Below are positions 39,161-48,909 of a DNA stretch of 64,000 bases, piece after piece; the first letter of the stretch is position 1, and every line of letters begins with the position of its first letter. Source of the DNA: Deltaproteobacteria bacterium (lineage in GTDB: Bacteria > Desulfobacterota > Desulfuromonadia > Geobacterales > Geobacteraceae); the NCBI GenBank assembly GCA_009668975.1, contig SBEG01000010.1:1-64000 (forward strand), given 5' to 3'. Under the pieces are notes generated by a model that searched no databases, was not told the DNA's origin, and saw only the letters and a program-made list of their open reading frames with translations. A program made the position numbers and the translations under genes.

Positions 39161-40741
39161 ATGGCGAGATTCGCTCGAATTGATACCAGTCTTCCGCAAC
39201 GAAGCGACCTGGTACGGCTTTTCCATACCCTGGAAAGGGAAGACCTCTCCCATGAAGAGATGGAGAAGATCGCCGCCGTGGTCGAAAAGGCCGGGCGGCC
39301 GGCCCTGCCGCCGCTGCTGCGGCGCTTGAGGAAAGCGACGAGCAGCTCCGTCATCGCCCGCTATCTCTATCTTCTGGATTTTTTCGAAGATGACAATTGG
39401 CTTGATGAGCTGGTACGGATAACCCTGAAACGTAAAGACTTGAAAGTCGACGCCAAGACGGTTTTATTGGCCGGGTTGGAGCGTTCCGGAATAGATATCG
39501 AGGAACTGCCCTTTTCCCGGCTTCTGGAAGAAGTGGGCAGCACTTCCCAAACTGGGTTGGAGGCCCTCCTGGACCGGGGTGAGGCCGGCTTCGTCTCCTT
39601 TATGGAGGACTTTGTCGGGTATTCCAGCGAAGCGCAGGTTGCTTTGGTCAGGGTTCTGGCAACCAGGAGTACTCCTGTCGCTGAAGAACTCCTGGAAATC
39701 CTGCTGGGCTATTCTGATCGCGAAATAGTCACGGAAGCCCTTCATGCCCTCGGCAGAATCAGACGGTCGAGCGCCGCACAGGTTCTCGTCCGCTTTCTGC
39801 GGCAGGGAGACGGGGAATTACGGGAGCTTGCGGAGCGAAGTTTAAAAAGACTCTCGTTCCTGGGTATCCATCCGGAGCCGGAGGACCTGCCGCTGGCCGA
39901 AACCTTTTCTCGCCTGGCCGCGGCAAGCTCCATTGAAGTGAGTGGTTTTCGTTCGCTCTGGTTTTCCCGCTGGAACGGCAAGGGCGGGCTTGATGTTCTC
40001 GTTCTGCAGACCCATGAATCCTGTGGCATCAGCGATGCTGCCGGTTATGGCGATCTGACTCCCGCCGGGCACGATGAACTTTTTCGGGAGGCTGTCTCTG
40101 AAGAGAGACTGCTGGAGATTTCTTCCGACTATGCACATGTCCTGGTGCGGGACGCTCTGCATCTGAACGCTGAAAAAGGTTTCCCGGTACCTCCGGAGTT
40201 CTACGTCTGGCGCAGGATTCTGCGGACCGGCGAGACGGATCCTGAACCCTATCTCCCGGATTTTTCCACGTTCAATCTTGCCGATATCGCGGCATCAGCC
40301 TTTCTCCTGGAAACAGGTGACACGCTCCTTGACGAGGAATGTTTTGCCGGCTGGTTTCCCTCAACAGGAAAAGTTTTTGATCTCGCTGACGAATTAGCGG
40401 TGCTGCCGGGAAAAGATACTTCCGGCCTGTCCGAGAAGCGGCTTGCCGTCTTGCTGCAGCAGTTCATGCAGGAAGTCATAACCCCGGAGAAATCCAGGAT
40501 CGCACGCCGGCTTTATCTGATCGCGGATCTCATGCTGAGGACCGGGAAAGAACGGCAGTTGGTCGAAAGAATTCTTGCCGCGGCGCTGCATCTTACCAAT
40601 GGCAAGATTCCCTACCTGAAAAATCCCTTTCTGCGCCGCTTTGCCCTGGACAGCCTCTACTTTGCCCGTGATGCCATGGAGCAAGGCTATGACCCGCGGC
40701 AGATCGAGCAGGAATGGGATGATGAAGAACTGTGGGATTAA
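39161..40741 (+). CDS. HEAT-repeat-like conserved hypothetical protein
   Basis: This 526-residue soluble protein is rich in paired helices. Residues about 25-250 look like HEAT or armadillo repeats (EELLEILLGYSDREIVTEALHALGRIRRSSAAQVLVRFLRQGDGELRELAERSLKRL is the clearest). The rest is less repetitive and ends in an acidic tail EQEWDDEELWD. I do not know a function; such repeats bind proteins. AAGGA precedes the ATG. The gene is bracketed by oppositely oriented copies of repeat B, and its TAA shares its last base with copy 3. A gene of this kind next to gyrA is, from memory, usual in Geobacter. Confidence 0.75.
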   Translation: MARFARIDTSLPQRSDLVRLFHTLEREDLSHEEMEKIAAVVEKAGRPALPPLLRRLRKATSSSVIARYLYLLDFFEDDNWLDELVRITLKRKDLKVDAKTVLLAGLERSGIDIEELPFSRLLEEVGSTSQTGLEALLDRGEAGFVSFMEDFVGYSSEAQVALVRVLATRSTPVAEELLEILLGYSDREIVTEALHALGRIRRSSAAQVLVRFLRQGDGELRELAERSLKRLSFLGIHPEPEDLPLAETFSRLAAASSIEVSGFRSLWFSRWNGKGGLDVLVLQTHESCGISDAAGYGDLTPAGHDELFREAVSEERLLEISSDYAHVLVRDALHLNAEKGFPVPPEFYVWRRILRTGETDPEPYLPDFSTFNLADIAASAFLLETGDTLLDEECFAGWFPSTGKVFDLADELAVLPGKDTSGLSEKRLAVLLQQFMQEVITPEKSRIARRLYLIADLMLRTGKERQLVERILAAALHLTNGKIPYLKNPFLRRFALDSLYFARDAMEQGYDPRQIEQEWDDEELWD

Positions 40742-40850
40742 TACCAATTCCCTATCAAGGCTTTCGCTGCTTTGGCTCGTCTTCGGCTGCTCGAGGTACT
40801 CTTCAGTACGCTTTGCCGCCTCGAGATCATCCTCGTTCTGGAATTGGTAT
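40741..40850 (+). repeat. repeat B copy 3
   Basis: A complete 110 bp copy with terminal repeats ATACCAATTCC and GGAATTGGTAT, same orientation as copy 1 and opposite to copy 2. It starts on the last A of the preceding gene's TAA. An internal hairpin GTAC-TCTTCA-GTAC is visible. Confidence 0.82.
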
Positions 40851-40920
40851 AACTCAGCGATAATGAAGGCAACAGTCCCGGGCACCGATTCCCGGTGTTG
40901 CGAGGCAGGAGGAGGAAGAT

Positions 40921-41943
40921 ATGAGTAACATAGGAGTCATTGGTGCCGGAAGCTGGGGAACCACCCTTGCTGACCTGCTCGCAAAAAAAGGTCATGAGGT
41001 TATCCTCTGGGCCTATGAAGCAGACCTGGTGAAGGAAATGGCCGCTACCGGAGTCAATACCGCCTTTCTCCCGGGAATCAAGCTTTCCTCCCGCTTACGC
41101 TTTACCAACTCACTACAGGAGGTGGCGACAGGCAAGGATATTATCCTTTGTGTCGCTCCGACCCAGGTTTTCCGTCGTGTCATCAGCGGAGTATTGCCCC
41201 ACATTGCGGAGGGGACATTGCTGGTGAATGCGGCCAAAGGGATCGAGCTGGATACCCTGATGACGATTTCCCAGATTAGCGCCGAACTGCTTCCGCCGAG
41301 CATTTATGCGAATTTTTCCGTCCTTTCAGGCCCCAGCTTCGCCCGGGAGGTTGCGCTTGAAATGCCGACGGCGGTTGTTGCCGCGGCCCCTGATGCCGCT
41401 GTTGCCCGAAAGATTCAGGAGGCTTTTTCCACCCCGTTGTTCCGCGTCTATACCAACAGCGACATGGTGGGTGTGGAGCTCGGCGGGTCGATCAAGAATG
41501 TCATCGCTATTGCCGCCGGCATTTCCGATGGCATGGGCCTTGGGTACAATCCGCGCGCTGCCCTGATTACCCGGGGACTTGCGGAAATTGCCCGCCTGGG
41601 GCTGGCAATGGGCGGCCAGTCGGCCACGTTTGCCGGTCTGGCCGGGATGGGCGATCTGGTGCTGACCTGCACCGGTGACCTGTCGCGGAACCGGACGGTC
41701 GGCATGCAGCTTGGTGAGGGGAAGAAACTGAAAGAGATCCTTGCCGGGATGCACATGGTGGCTGAAGGCGTAAAAACAACGGAGTCTACCTATCACCTGG
41801 CACGAAAACTCGGGGTGGAGATGCCCATAACCGAGCAGGTCTACCAGGTTCTCTATGAAGATAAAACACCCCGGCAGGCGATGATGGAGCTGATGAACCG
41901 CGGTCTGAAGGCGGAAGGAATGGAATTCGAGAAATCCTGTTAA
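40921..41943 (+). CDS. gpsA: NAD(P)-dependent glycerol-3-phosphate dehydrogenase
   Basis: GpsA reduces dihydroxyacetone phosphate to sn-glycerol-3-phosphate for phospholipid synthesis. The 340 residues include the Rossmann motif IGVIGAGSWGTTLADLLA at the N-terminus, the catalytic-lysine region NAAKGIE, GPSFAREVALEMPT, and the substrate-site GVELGGSIKNVIAIAAGISDGMGLGYN...LITRGLAEI. A purine-rich AGGAGGAGGAAG ribosome site precedes the ATG. The downstream kinase starts 21 bp after the stop. Confidence 0.97.
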   Translation: MSNIGVIGAGSWGTTLADLLAKKGHEVILWAYEADLVKEMAATGVNTAFLPGIKLSSRLRFTNSLQEVATGKDIILCVAPTQVFRRVISGVLPHIAEGTLLVNAAKGIELDTLMTISQISAELLPPSIYANFSVLSGPSFAREVALEMPTAVVAAAPDAAVARKIQEAFSTPLFRVYTNSDMVGVELGGSIKNVIAIAAGISDGMGLGYNPRAALITRGLAEIARLGLAMGGQSATFAGLAGMGDLVLTCTGDLSRNRTVGMQLGEGKKLKEILAGMHMVAEGVKTTESTYHLARKLGVEMPITEQVYQVLYEDKTPRQAMMELMNRGLKAEGMEFEKSC

Positions 41944-41963
41944 ATTACCGGTGAGGGGATCTC

Positions 41964-44267
41964 ATGTCCCTTCACCAAGGCCGGCAGACCATGAAATTTC
42001 ACCTTTCCATACGCGTGAAACTATTTCTTTCCATTCTGCTGGCCATTCTTGTTTCCTACACGATCCTGCTTTTCCTCATCATCCGCAGCATAGAAAACAC
42101 CTTTGAAAACAGAATCGCCCGAGAACTTGACACGAATCTCCGTTTCATCCGCTACCAGCTTTTTACCGGGGCGAACCAGCTTCGTCACGTCCTTCTCTTT
42201 CCCTCTACACGTCCTCTAGTAAAAACGTACCTGCGGCAGCAAAACGAGGAAGAGCTTTCCGGAGTTCTGCAAAGTATTCACAAAACACTGCCATTTCTCA
42301 ATTTCGCAGCCTTTGTCGACCCGCGTGGAAAGGTCATTGCCAGCCTGGACAACCGTGCAACCGGCACCTTCGAACTGGAAGGGCTGGTGAAAACGGCCTT
42401 CAGGAAGCGGGAAGCGGTTCTATCCTTTGAGTTGATTGACTCGAAGATGTTCTGCCGGGAAGGGGAGCCTTGCACTTCCCGACAACCCGGTGACCCGCTG
42501 CTTGCAGCCTCGGTAGCTTTTCCGATTCTGGATGAAACCGGCGTGATGCTTGGAACTCTGGCTGCCGCGGTTCCGGTCAATATCGGCAACATTGTCCCCA
42601 ACCAGATGGAGGACGCGTTGGGGCAGGACCTGGAAACCGGCCTTACCCTCAAGGACCTCAAGGTTCTCAAAAGTTCGGACGGGGAGATTGAAATTCCCGC
42701 TGCGTCCGCAAAGGTAATTCTGCCCTTTCTGCTCAAGGGTAAAGCCTACCGGGGAGAAGTTACCTTTGGCACGACGCTGTATAACACCGCCTTTGAACCG
42801 ATTACAAACTCCCAAGGAAAGTTCATCGGCGCCCTCACCGTCGCCCTTTCGAAAGAACATTTCAACACCATGCGTCGCGACTATTTCGGCGGCACCATGG
42901 CTTCGGCGATCTTTGCAACCCTGCTGGCCTTTCTCATTGCCTATTTCTCCTCGCGGTTGCTGGCGTCTCCGTTGAAAGAGTTGTCCAAGGGGGTCCAGTG
43001 CATTGAAACAGGTAATCTTGATTTCCGTGTTGCCATTAAAGCCAGTGAAGAGTTTGAAAAGCTTGCGGATTCCTTCAACAGAATGGCCGATGCACTGCGT
43101 GAAAGGGACACAACGATCAGGAACAAAACCTTTGATCTGGAAATGCTCAACCGTTGTCTCTATGAAATGAACGAACTCCTGGAATCGAATGTCAAGGAGC
43201 GGACTGCGGAACTCGAGATGGAAAAAGGCCGGCTTGAAGCGATCCTGGCCAGCATGGCAGAAGGGGTTGTGGTAACGGACGGAAATAACCGGGTGATCCT
43301 GTTTAATTCCGCCGCGCAGCGGATTTTCGGGGTCGCTCCCTACAAAATGATCGGCCGGCACGTGGAGGACATCGACGTGAAGGGCGAGTTCCATCAGTTG
43401 ATCCAAGGGCTGCGCGAAGTAAAAAGCGAAGATCTGCTGGTCGGGAAAGAAAAAGAGGTGCAGGTCGGGAAGAAAAAACTGCGGGTCGCCCTTTCCCCTT
43501 TCCTTGATCAAGCGCTGGAGTTTGCCGGCGTGGTCATGTCGATTCGTGACGTAACCCATGAAGAGGAGGTTGACCGGATGAAAACGGAGTTCATTTCAAC
43601 GGTCTCCCACGAGTTAAAGACGCCCCTGACCTCCATGAAGGGCTCCCTTCAGCTTATCCTGGGCAAAGGCGAAGGTTTGACGGAGACGGAACGGGAGCTG
43701 ATCAGGGTCTGTCACCGGAATACCGACCGGCTGATCCGCCTGATCAATGATATCCTCGATATTTCCAAAATTGAAACCGGGAGGGTCGATCTCAACCTGA
43801 AGACGGAGTCAATTGGCCGGATTGTTGCCTATTCTCTTGAGGAAATCGCTGTTTTTGCCCGGGAAAATGGCATACTGTTGGTAAACAGCGTACCGGGCGA
43901 GGGTGACCCTGTTCTGGGTGATCATGACCGGCTGATCCAGGTTTTGACGAACCTGCTTTCCAATGCCATCAAGTTTTCAACTCCGGGCATGACGGTAACT
44001 GTAACCGCCCGGCAAGATGGCGACTTCGTTGAAGTTTCCGTGATAGATGAAGGAAAAACGATCGAACGGTCTGACCGTGATAAACTCTTCCATAAATTTC
44101 CCCAGTTGCGCGGCAGTCAGGCCAGGGAGTTCGGGGGGACCGGACTGGGGCTGGCCATCTGCAAGGAAATCATTGAACGTCATCATGGCCGGATCAGTTA
44201 TCAAGCGGGAAAGGACGGGGGGAATATATTCAGTTTTACCGTACCGGTCTGCAGGGAGAAACTATGA
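41964..44267 (+). CDS. membrane sensor histidine kinase, dCache-HAMP-PAS-HisKA-HATPase
   Basis: This 767-residue kinase has a transmembrane helix at about 20-40, a periplasmic sensor region to about 305, a second transmembrane helix near 315-335 (SAIFATLLAFLIAYFSS), a HAMP domain to about 390, a coiled coil, and PAS at about 425-530. HisKA follows with phospho-His in FISTVSHELKTPLTSM near 550, then HATPase with NLLSNAIKFS and [13 protein letters not shown]. One pair of periplasmic cysteines (FCREGEPC) could form a disulfide. GAGGGG precedes the start. The next gene overlaps as ATGA, so the two proteins are coupled. Confidence 0.92.
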   Translation: MSLHQGRQTMKFHLSIRVKLFLSILLAILVSYTILLFLIIRSIENTFENRIARELDTNLRFIRYQLFTGANQLRHVLLFPSTRPLVKTYLRQQNEEELSGVLQSIHKTLPFLNFAAFVDPRGKVIASLDNRATGTFELEGLVKTAFRKREAVLSFELIDSKMFCREGEPCTSRQPGDPLLAASVAFPILDETGVMLGTLAAAVPVNIGNIVPNQMEDALGQDLETGLTLKDLKVLKSSDGEIEIPAASAKVILPFLLKGKAYRGEVTFGTTLYNTAFEPITNSQGKFIGALTVALSKEHFNTMRRDYFGGTMASAIFATLLAFLIAYFSSRLLASPLKELSKGVQCIETGNLDFRVAIKASEEFEKLADSFNRMADALRERDTTIRNKTFDLEMLNRCLYEMNELLESNVKERTAELEMEKGRLEAILASMAEGVVVTDGNNRVILFNSAAQRIFGVAPYKMIGRHVEDIDVKGEFHQLIQGLREVKSEDLLVGKEKEVQVGKKKLRVALSPFLDQALEFAGVVMSIRDVTHEEEVDRMKTEFISTVSHELKTPLTSMKGSLQLILGKGEGLTETERELIRVCHRNTDRLIRLINDILDISKIETGRVDLNLKTESIGRIVAYSLEEIAVFARENGILLVNSVPGEGDPVLGDHDRLIQVLTNLLSNAIKFSTPGMTVTVTARQDGDFVEVSVIDEGKTIERSDRDKLFHKFPQLRGSQAREFGGTGLGLAICKEIIERHHGRISYQAGKDGGNIFSFTVPVCREKL

Positions 44268-45808
44268 CACGCGAGAGAATACTTATCGTCGATGATGAGG
44301 CGGATATTGCCTTGATTCTGAAACTTCAGCTGGAAGATGCCGGGTTTGAGACACTCCGGGCCAAGGACGGAGGGGAAGCCCTCGAGCTGCTGCACCGCGA
44401 AGAGTTCTCGCTGGTCCTCCTGGATATCAAACTGCCGAAGCTTGACGGCATCCAGGTGCTTGAGCGGCTTGGCCCGGCCCTCCAGGAGATGGCGGTGGTG
44501 ATGATGACGGCCCACGGCAGCGAAGATCTTGCCGTGGAGAGCATGAAGATGGGCGCTCTCGACTACATTTCCAAGCCCTTTTCGGCCGAAGATCTGTTGA
44601 AGAAGGTCGGCAGGGCCCTCGAATTCAACAAGACCCGGAAAGAAAATCTTCTTCTGCAGCAGCAATTGGAGGAAGAAAGAAAAAAGATGGCGGCAATTCT
44701 CGCCGGCATGGCCGACATGATGGTGGCGACCGACAGTGACGGCCGCGTCATCAGCATTAACCAGGCAACAGCGAATGCCCTCGGGATCTCTGTCGAGTCC
44801 CCGCTCGGGATGCCGGTTGAGGAACTTTTGACCTCTGACCTTCCGCCCGCCCGCCTGCCCTGCAAGGTGGTGCTGCGGACCCTTTCCTCCTGCCTTGATG
44901 TCAGCCATTCGCTGCATGCCCGTGACCGGATTATTCCGGTTCTCTCCAGCGCAACACCGCTCTTTGCCGTCTCCGGAAAACTGGCCGGCAGCGTGGAAAT
45001 TCTCCGCGACATTTCTCACCTCAAGGCGTTGGAGCGCGAGCGGGAAGAATTCGTCAGCATGCTTACCCATGACCTGAAGACCCCCCTGACGGCGGTCATG
45101 GGATCGGTTGATCTGGTGCGTGAAAGCCGCCTGGGACCCATTAACGAGGAACAGAAGGAATATCTTGATTCCGCCACCGAGAGTTGCGGTGAGATAGTGG
45201 AAATGATCGATACCCTGCTCGATGTCTACCGGTTCGAGTCCGGGAAAATGTCTCTGGCTTTTACCGAAGAGGATCTGGGCGCAATTCTTCGCAAGGCCCT
45301 TTCCTCGTTCCGGCCACTTGCCGAACGTTCCGAAATTACTCTTTCCGCGGCAATACCGGACGACCTCCCCTACCTGCGGCTGGACCGCACCAAGGTCGGG
45401 CGCCTGTTCGGGAACCTCCTCAGTAATGCCTTCAAATTTACCGAGGAAGGGGGAAAGGTCGTAATTACCGCAGGTTTGCTACCTGATCTGAGGGAAGCTC
45501 TCGGCCGGATTCCGCCGGGAACCTATCAGTCGGAACAGCTTCCGGACAGTGGGAGTTATGTCATGATAGAAGTGCGTGACACCGGCGTCGGCATTCCCCG
45601 GGATGCCCTTGGCAGTATTTTCGACAAATTCGTCCAGGCACGAAACCGCAGGGAGGGGAAGATCAAGGGAACCGGTCTCGGACTCGCCTTCTGCCGTAAG
45701 GTCATGGACGCTCATGGCGGGTTGCTGTGGGCCGAAAGCGATCTTGGAAAAGGGAGTGTCTTTACGGTTCTGTTCCCGCTGGTTCGGGTGGAGCAGAGGG
45801 GAGCCTGA
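44264..45808 (+). CDS. hybrid receiver-PAS-histidine kinase
   Basis: This 514-residue protein starts with a receiver domain (RILIVDDEADIALIL, phospho-Asp in LVLLDIKLPKLDG, MMTAHG, DYISKPF). A PAS domain (about 135-245), HisKA (phospho-His in SMLTHDLKTPLTAVMG near 270) and HATPase (NLLSNAFKFTEEGG, GTGLGLAFCRKVMDAH) follow. A receiver at the front of a kinase suggests it takes phosphate from the kinase immediately upstream, with which it overlaps by four bases, and relays the signal further. No DNA-binding output domain is present. Confidence 0.92.
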   Translation: MTRERILIVDDEADIALILKLQLEDAGFETLRAKDGGEALELLHREEFSLVLLDIKLPKLDGIQVLERLGPALQEMAVVMMTAHGSEDLAVESMKMGALDYISKPFSAEDLLKKVGRALEFNKTRKENLLLQQQLEEERKKMAAILAGMADMMVATDSDGRVISINQATANALGISVESPLGMPVEELLTSDLPPARLPCKVVLRTLSSCLDVSHSLHARDRIIPVLSSATPLFAVSGKLAGSVEILRDISHLKALEREREEFVSMLTHDLKTPLTAVMGSVDLVRESRLGPINEEQKEYLDSATESCGEIVEMIDTLLDVYRFESGKMSLAFTEEDLGAILRKALSSFRPLAERSEITLSAAIPDDLPYLRLDRTKVGRLFGNLLSNAFKFTEEGGKVVITAGLLPDLREALGRIPPGTYQSEQLPDSGSYVMIEVRDTGVGIPRDALGSIFDKFVQARNRREGKIKGTGLGLAFCRKVMDAHGGLLWAESDLGKGSVFTVLFPLVRVEQRGA

Positions 45809-45834
45809 TTTCTGGTGAAAATTACGGGGGCGGC

Positions 45835-47802
45835 ATGAAAAGTCATCGTGTTGAAAAGAAGAACTTTCGGGACGAGGAAGAAAAGCTACTGCGGCCAATC
45901 AGAAATTCCCCGCTCTCCATTTTCTTTCAAAACGACGAATTGCGCTACACGAGGATCTGCAATCCCTTGCCGGGAATGGAGGGAGCGGATGTTCTCGACA
46001 AAACTGATGAGGATCTCTTCTCTCCAGAGAACGCTGCCCGCCTGACCGGACTGAAGAAGCGGGCGCTCCGGGGGGAGACACTCATCAAAGAGGAGCTGTC
46101 CCTTGCCCATGACGGAGAGGATTTCTTCTTCGAGTTGTCCGCGGAACCGGTGCGGAACAAAATGGGTTCGATTACCGGGATTGCCGGTGTCCTGGTTGAT
46201 GTCAGCGACAGAAAAAGGGTCGAAACCTCCCTCAGCAGGTCGGAGGAGTTGTTGCAGCGGGTTTTTGACGCGATTCCCGACCTGCTGTCGGTGCAGAACC
46301 GGGACCTGCAGATTCTCTACAGCAACTGGCACGGCGGGTACGGCTATGTTTCTCCGGAACATCGGAAGGGACATTCCTTCTGTTATGACGCCTATTATCC
46401 AGGAACCGGGAAACCTTGCGAACCATGTCACGTCCTGGAGGCATTCCGGACCGGCAAGACGGTTTTCCTGGAAAAAATCAATCCACGGGTTGGTCACGTT
46501 GAAGCCCATGCCTATCCGGTGTTCGACGATTCCGGGGAGGTTGTGCTGGTCATCGAGCATATCCGGGACATTTCCGAACGGAAGAGTTCCGAGGAGCGGC
46601 TGGCAAAAATCAACGAGGTGTTTCTCGGCTTCGGCGCCGATGCGGATGAAAATATCAATCGCCTGGTGGCCCTCTGCGGTGAACAACTGCACGCCGGCTG
46701 TGCTCTCTACAACCGGCTGGATAACGGCTGGCTCAAAGCGGTCGGTCAATGGCACACCCCGCCGGACTTCCCCCCGCAGGACAAGCCGGAGGGCCATATC
46801 TGCCATGACGTGATGCAAGGGAATTCCGAGTCAATCTGGGTGCTGCGGGATCTCCCCGCGACCTCCTATGCCGAAACCGATCCGAATGTCATGCGCTATG
46901 GCCTCAAAACCTATATCGGCAAAGCGGTATCTTTCGGCGGGGTAAATATCGGCACGCTCTGTGTCGTCTACCAGCAGGACTATCATCCCAGTGAAAACGA
47001 GAAACAGCTGCTGGGCATAATTGCCGGTGCAATCAGTATCGAGGAAAAGCGTAAGCGGGCGGAAGAGGACATCCGCCTCTTGAATGCCGAGCTGGAAAAG
47101 CGCGTAGCTGAACGAACCGCCGAACTGGAGGTTGCCAATCGCGAACTGGAGGCCTTCAATTATTCCGTGTCCCATGACCTGCACTCGCCGCTCATGATCC
47201 TGGAAGGGTTTTCCCGCGAGCTGATTAACCGTTACGCTGACCAGCTGGATGAAAACGGGCGCTATTACCTGGAGCGGATCCAGTCCGCCGGCAGACGGAT
47301 GGAGGGCTTGATAGACGCCATTCTCCGGCTTTCCACCCTGTCCCGCAGCACCATCCAGCGGGAAAAGGTGTCTCTCAGCAGTACGGTGCTGCTCCTGGCA
47401 ACCGATTTGAGGCAGAGAGAACCGGAGCGCCCGGTGGAAATCACCATTCAGCCGGACCTTTTCGTGTACGGTGATAAAAAGCTCCTGAAAATAGCCGTGG
47501 AGAATCTTCTTTCCAATGCCTGGAAATATACCTCGAAAACCCCAGCGGCCGTCATCGAGTTCGGTTGTCAGAATAAAAACGGTGAGCAGGTCTACTTCGT
47601 TCGAGACAACGGCGTCGGTTTTTCCATGCAGCATGCCGACTCACTGTTTATACCCTTCGGGCGGCTTCATTCCAAGGAGGAGTTCCCCGGACACGGCATC
47701 GGACTCGCCACGGTGAAACGAATCGTGGAAGGCCATGGCGGAAAGCTCTGGGGCGAGGGTGAAGCCGGCAAGGGCGCCACCTTTTATTTCACACTGCCGT
47801 AA
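45835..47802 (+). CDS. PAS-PAS-GAF sensor histidine kinase (phytochrome-like C-terminus)
   Basis: This 655-residue cytoplasmic kinase has two PAS domains (about 20-135 and 140-270), a GAF domain (about 280-420) and a coiled coil. Its kinase core has phospho-His in NYSVSHDLHSPLMILEGF, the variant found in bacteriophytochrome-type kinases, followed by HATPase with NLLSNAWKYTSK. The second PAS has the CYDAYYPGTGKPCEPCHVLEAF cysteine pattern common in delta-proteobacterial PAS domains. ATG 45835 follows GGGGGC; the frame extends to 45727, overlapping the previous gene. It completes a row of three kinases. Confidence 0.88.
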   Translation: MKSHRVEKKNFRDEEEKLLRPIRNSPLSIFFQNDELRYTRICNPLPGMEGADVLDKTDEDLFSPENAARLTGLKKRALRGETLIKEELSLAHDGEDFFFELSAEPVRNKMGSITGIAGVLVDVSDRKRVETSLSRSEELLQRVFDAIPDLLSVQNRDLQILYSNWHGGYGYVSPEHRKGHSFCYDAYYPGTGKPCEPCHVLEAFRTGKTVFLEKINPRVGHVEAHAYPVFDDSGEVVLVIEHIRDISERKSSEERLAKINEVFLGFGADADENINRLVALCGEQLHAGCALYNRLDNGWLKAVGQWHTPPDFPPQDKPEGHICHDVMQGNSESIWVLRDLPATSYAETDPNVMRYGLKTYIGKAVSFGGVNIGTLCVVYQQDYHPSENEKQLLGIIAGAISIEEKRKRAEEDIRLLNAELEKRVAERTAELEVANRELEAFNYSVSHDLHSPLMILEGFSRELINRYADQLDENGRYYLERIQSAGRRMEGLIDAILRLSTLSRSTIQREKVSLSSTVLLLATDLRQREPERPVEITIQPDLFVYGDKKLLKIAVENLLSNAWKYTSKTPAAVIEFGCQNKNGEQVYFVRDNGVGFSMQHADSLFIPFGRLHSKEEFPGHGIGLATVKRIVEGHGGKLWGEGEAGKGATFYFTLP

Positions 47803-47836
47803 CCGTAACCAATCACCGATCACCCGGAACCAGACC

Positions 47837-48763
47837 ATGGAAATTGCCATCTCGATTCAGAAAATAGCTAAAGAGTACAACGGCCTGCGGGCAGTGGACG
47901 ATGTTTCCCTCGAGGTCCAGGCCGGTACGATCTTCGGCCTTCTCGGCCCGAACGGTGCGGGAAAGACTACCCTGATCAAGATCCTGACCACCCTCATGCG
48001 CCCCACCTCCGGTTCTGCCTCGGTAGAGGGGCATGACATCCAGACGCAGGGCAAGGCGGTGCGCAGGCTGATCGGTGTTGTCCCCCAGGAGAACAATCTC
48101 GACCGCTACCTGACCGCCCGCGAAAATCTGACGCTCCATGCCCGGATGCACGGCATGCACCGCCGGGACTTCAATCCCCGCATTGACGAATTGCTGGAAC
48201 TTACCGGGCTCAGCGGGCGGCAGCACGATTTTCCCGACACCTTTTCCGGCGGCATGCAGCGGCGCGTGGTGGTGGCCCGGGCGCTGGTCCACAACCCCCA
48301 TGTCCTGTTCCTGGACGAGCCGACGGCCGGACTCGATCCCCAGTCGCGGCGGGCTCTGTGGGACTACATCCTGTCACTGCGGTCGAAGATGACGATCTTT
48401 CTCACCACCCACTATATGGATGAGGCGGAAGAGCTCTGCGAGCGCATCGTGATCATGGATCATGGCAAGATCCTGGTTGACGGAACTTCCGAGCAGCTCA
48501 AGGAGGCCTTTGCCCACTCCCATGTCTATGAATTGGAATTCCGGGCCGACGGCGACCGCTATGAGGAGCTGATCCGTTCGCTGCCCTTCATCGAGTCGTT
48601 GGAGCGCAGGGGGGGAGTATTCCGGCTCTCGTTACCGGGTGAGGAGTATCTGAAACCGCTGATGGACAGCATCGGCAGCGGCGACATCAAGAAGATCTGC
48701 CTGCGGGAGCCATCGCTGGAAGAGGTTTTTCTGGAACTGACCGGCAGGAAAGTGCGGGAATGA
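47837..48763 (+). CDS. ABC transporter ATP-binding protein (DrrA/NodI-like)
   Basis: This 308-residue ATPase of an ABC-2 exporter has Walker A GPNGAGKTTLIK, Q-loop VVPQENNLD, signature FSGGMQRRVVVARAL, Walker B VLFLDEPTAGLD and the H-loop TTHYMDEA. A C-terminal DrrA-type domain follows from about 225. The permease lies 146 bp downstream after repeat C copy 2. The start is placed at ATG 47837; the frame extends to 47735 inside the kinase gene. Substrate unknown. Confidence 0.92.
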   Translation: MEIAISIQKIAKEYNGLRAVDDVSLEVQAGTIFGLLGPNGAGKTTLIKILTTLMRPTSGSASVEGHDIQTQGKAVRRLIGVVPQENNLDRYLTARENLTLHARMHGMHRRDFNPRIDELLELTGLSGRQHDFPDTFSGGMQRRVVVARALVHNPHVLFLDEPTAGLDPQSRRALWDYILSLRSKMTIFLTTHYMDEAEELCERIVIMDHGKILVDGTSEQLKEAFAHSHVYELEFRADGDRYEELIRSLPFIESLERRGGVFRLSLPGEEYLKPLMDSIGSGDIKKICLREPSLEEVFLELTGRKVRE

Positions 48764-48785
48764 GCGGGGTGGAATCAAGATTGTA

Positions 48786-48808
48786 GAGACGTGCCGGTGG
48801 CACGTCTC
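48786..48808. repeat. palindromic repeat C, copy 2
   Basis: Perfect arms GAGACGTGCC / GGCACGTCTC around GGT, between the ABC ATPase and permease genes. Same arms as copy 1 at 4318-4340. Confidence 0.75.
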
Positions 48809-48909
48809 GATTTACCGGTGGTTTGTCTCTTTGCTAAATTTAACCAGCATGTATATGACTCATACGCCGGACAGGGGCGGAGCATATACGGAAAAGATAT
48901 GGTGGTGTA

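Noticed and set aside
46414..46431. CEPCH heme-attachment-like motif in the third kinase
   Set aside because: The protein is cytoplasmic and the cysteines fit a pattern common in delta-proteobacterial PAS domains, so covalent heme is unlikely.
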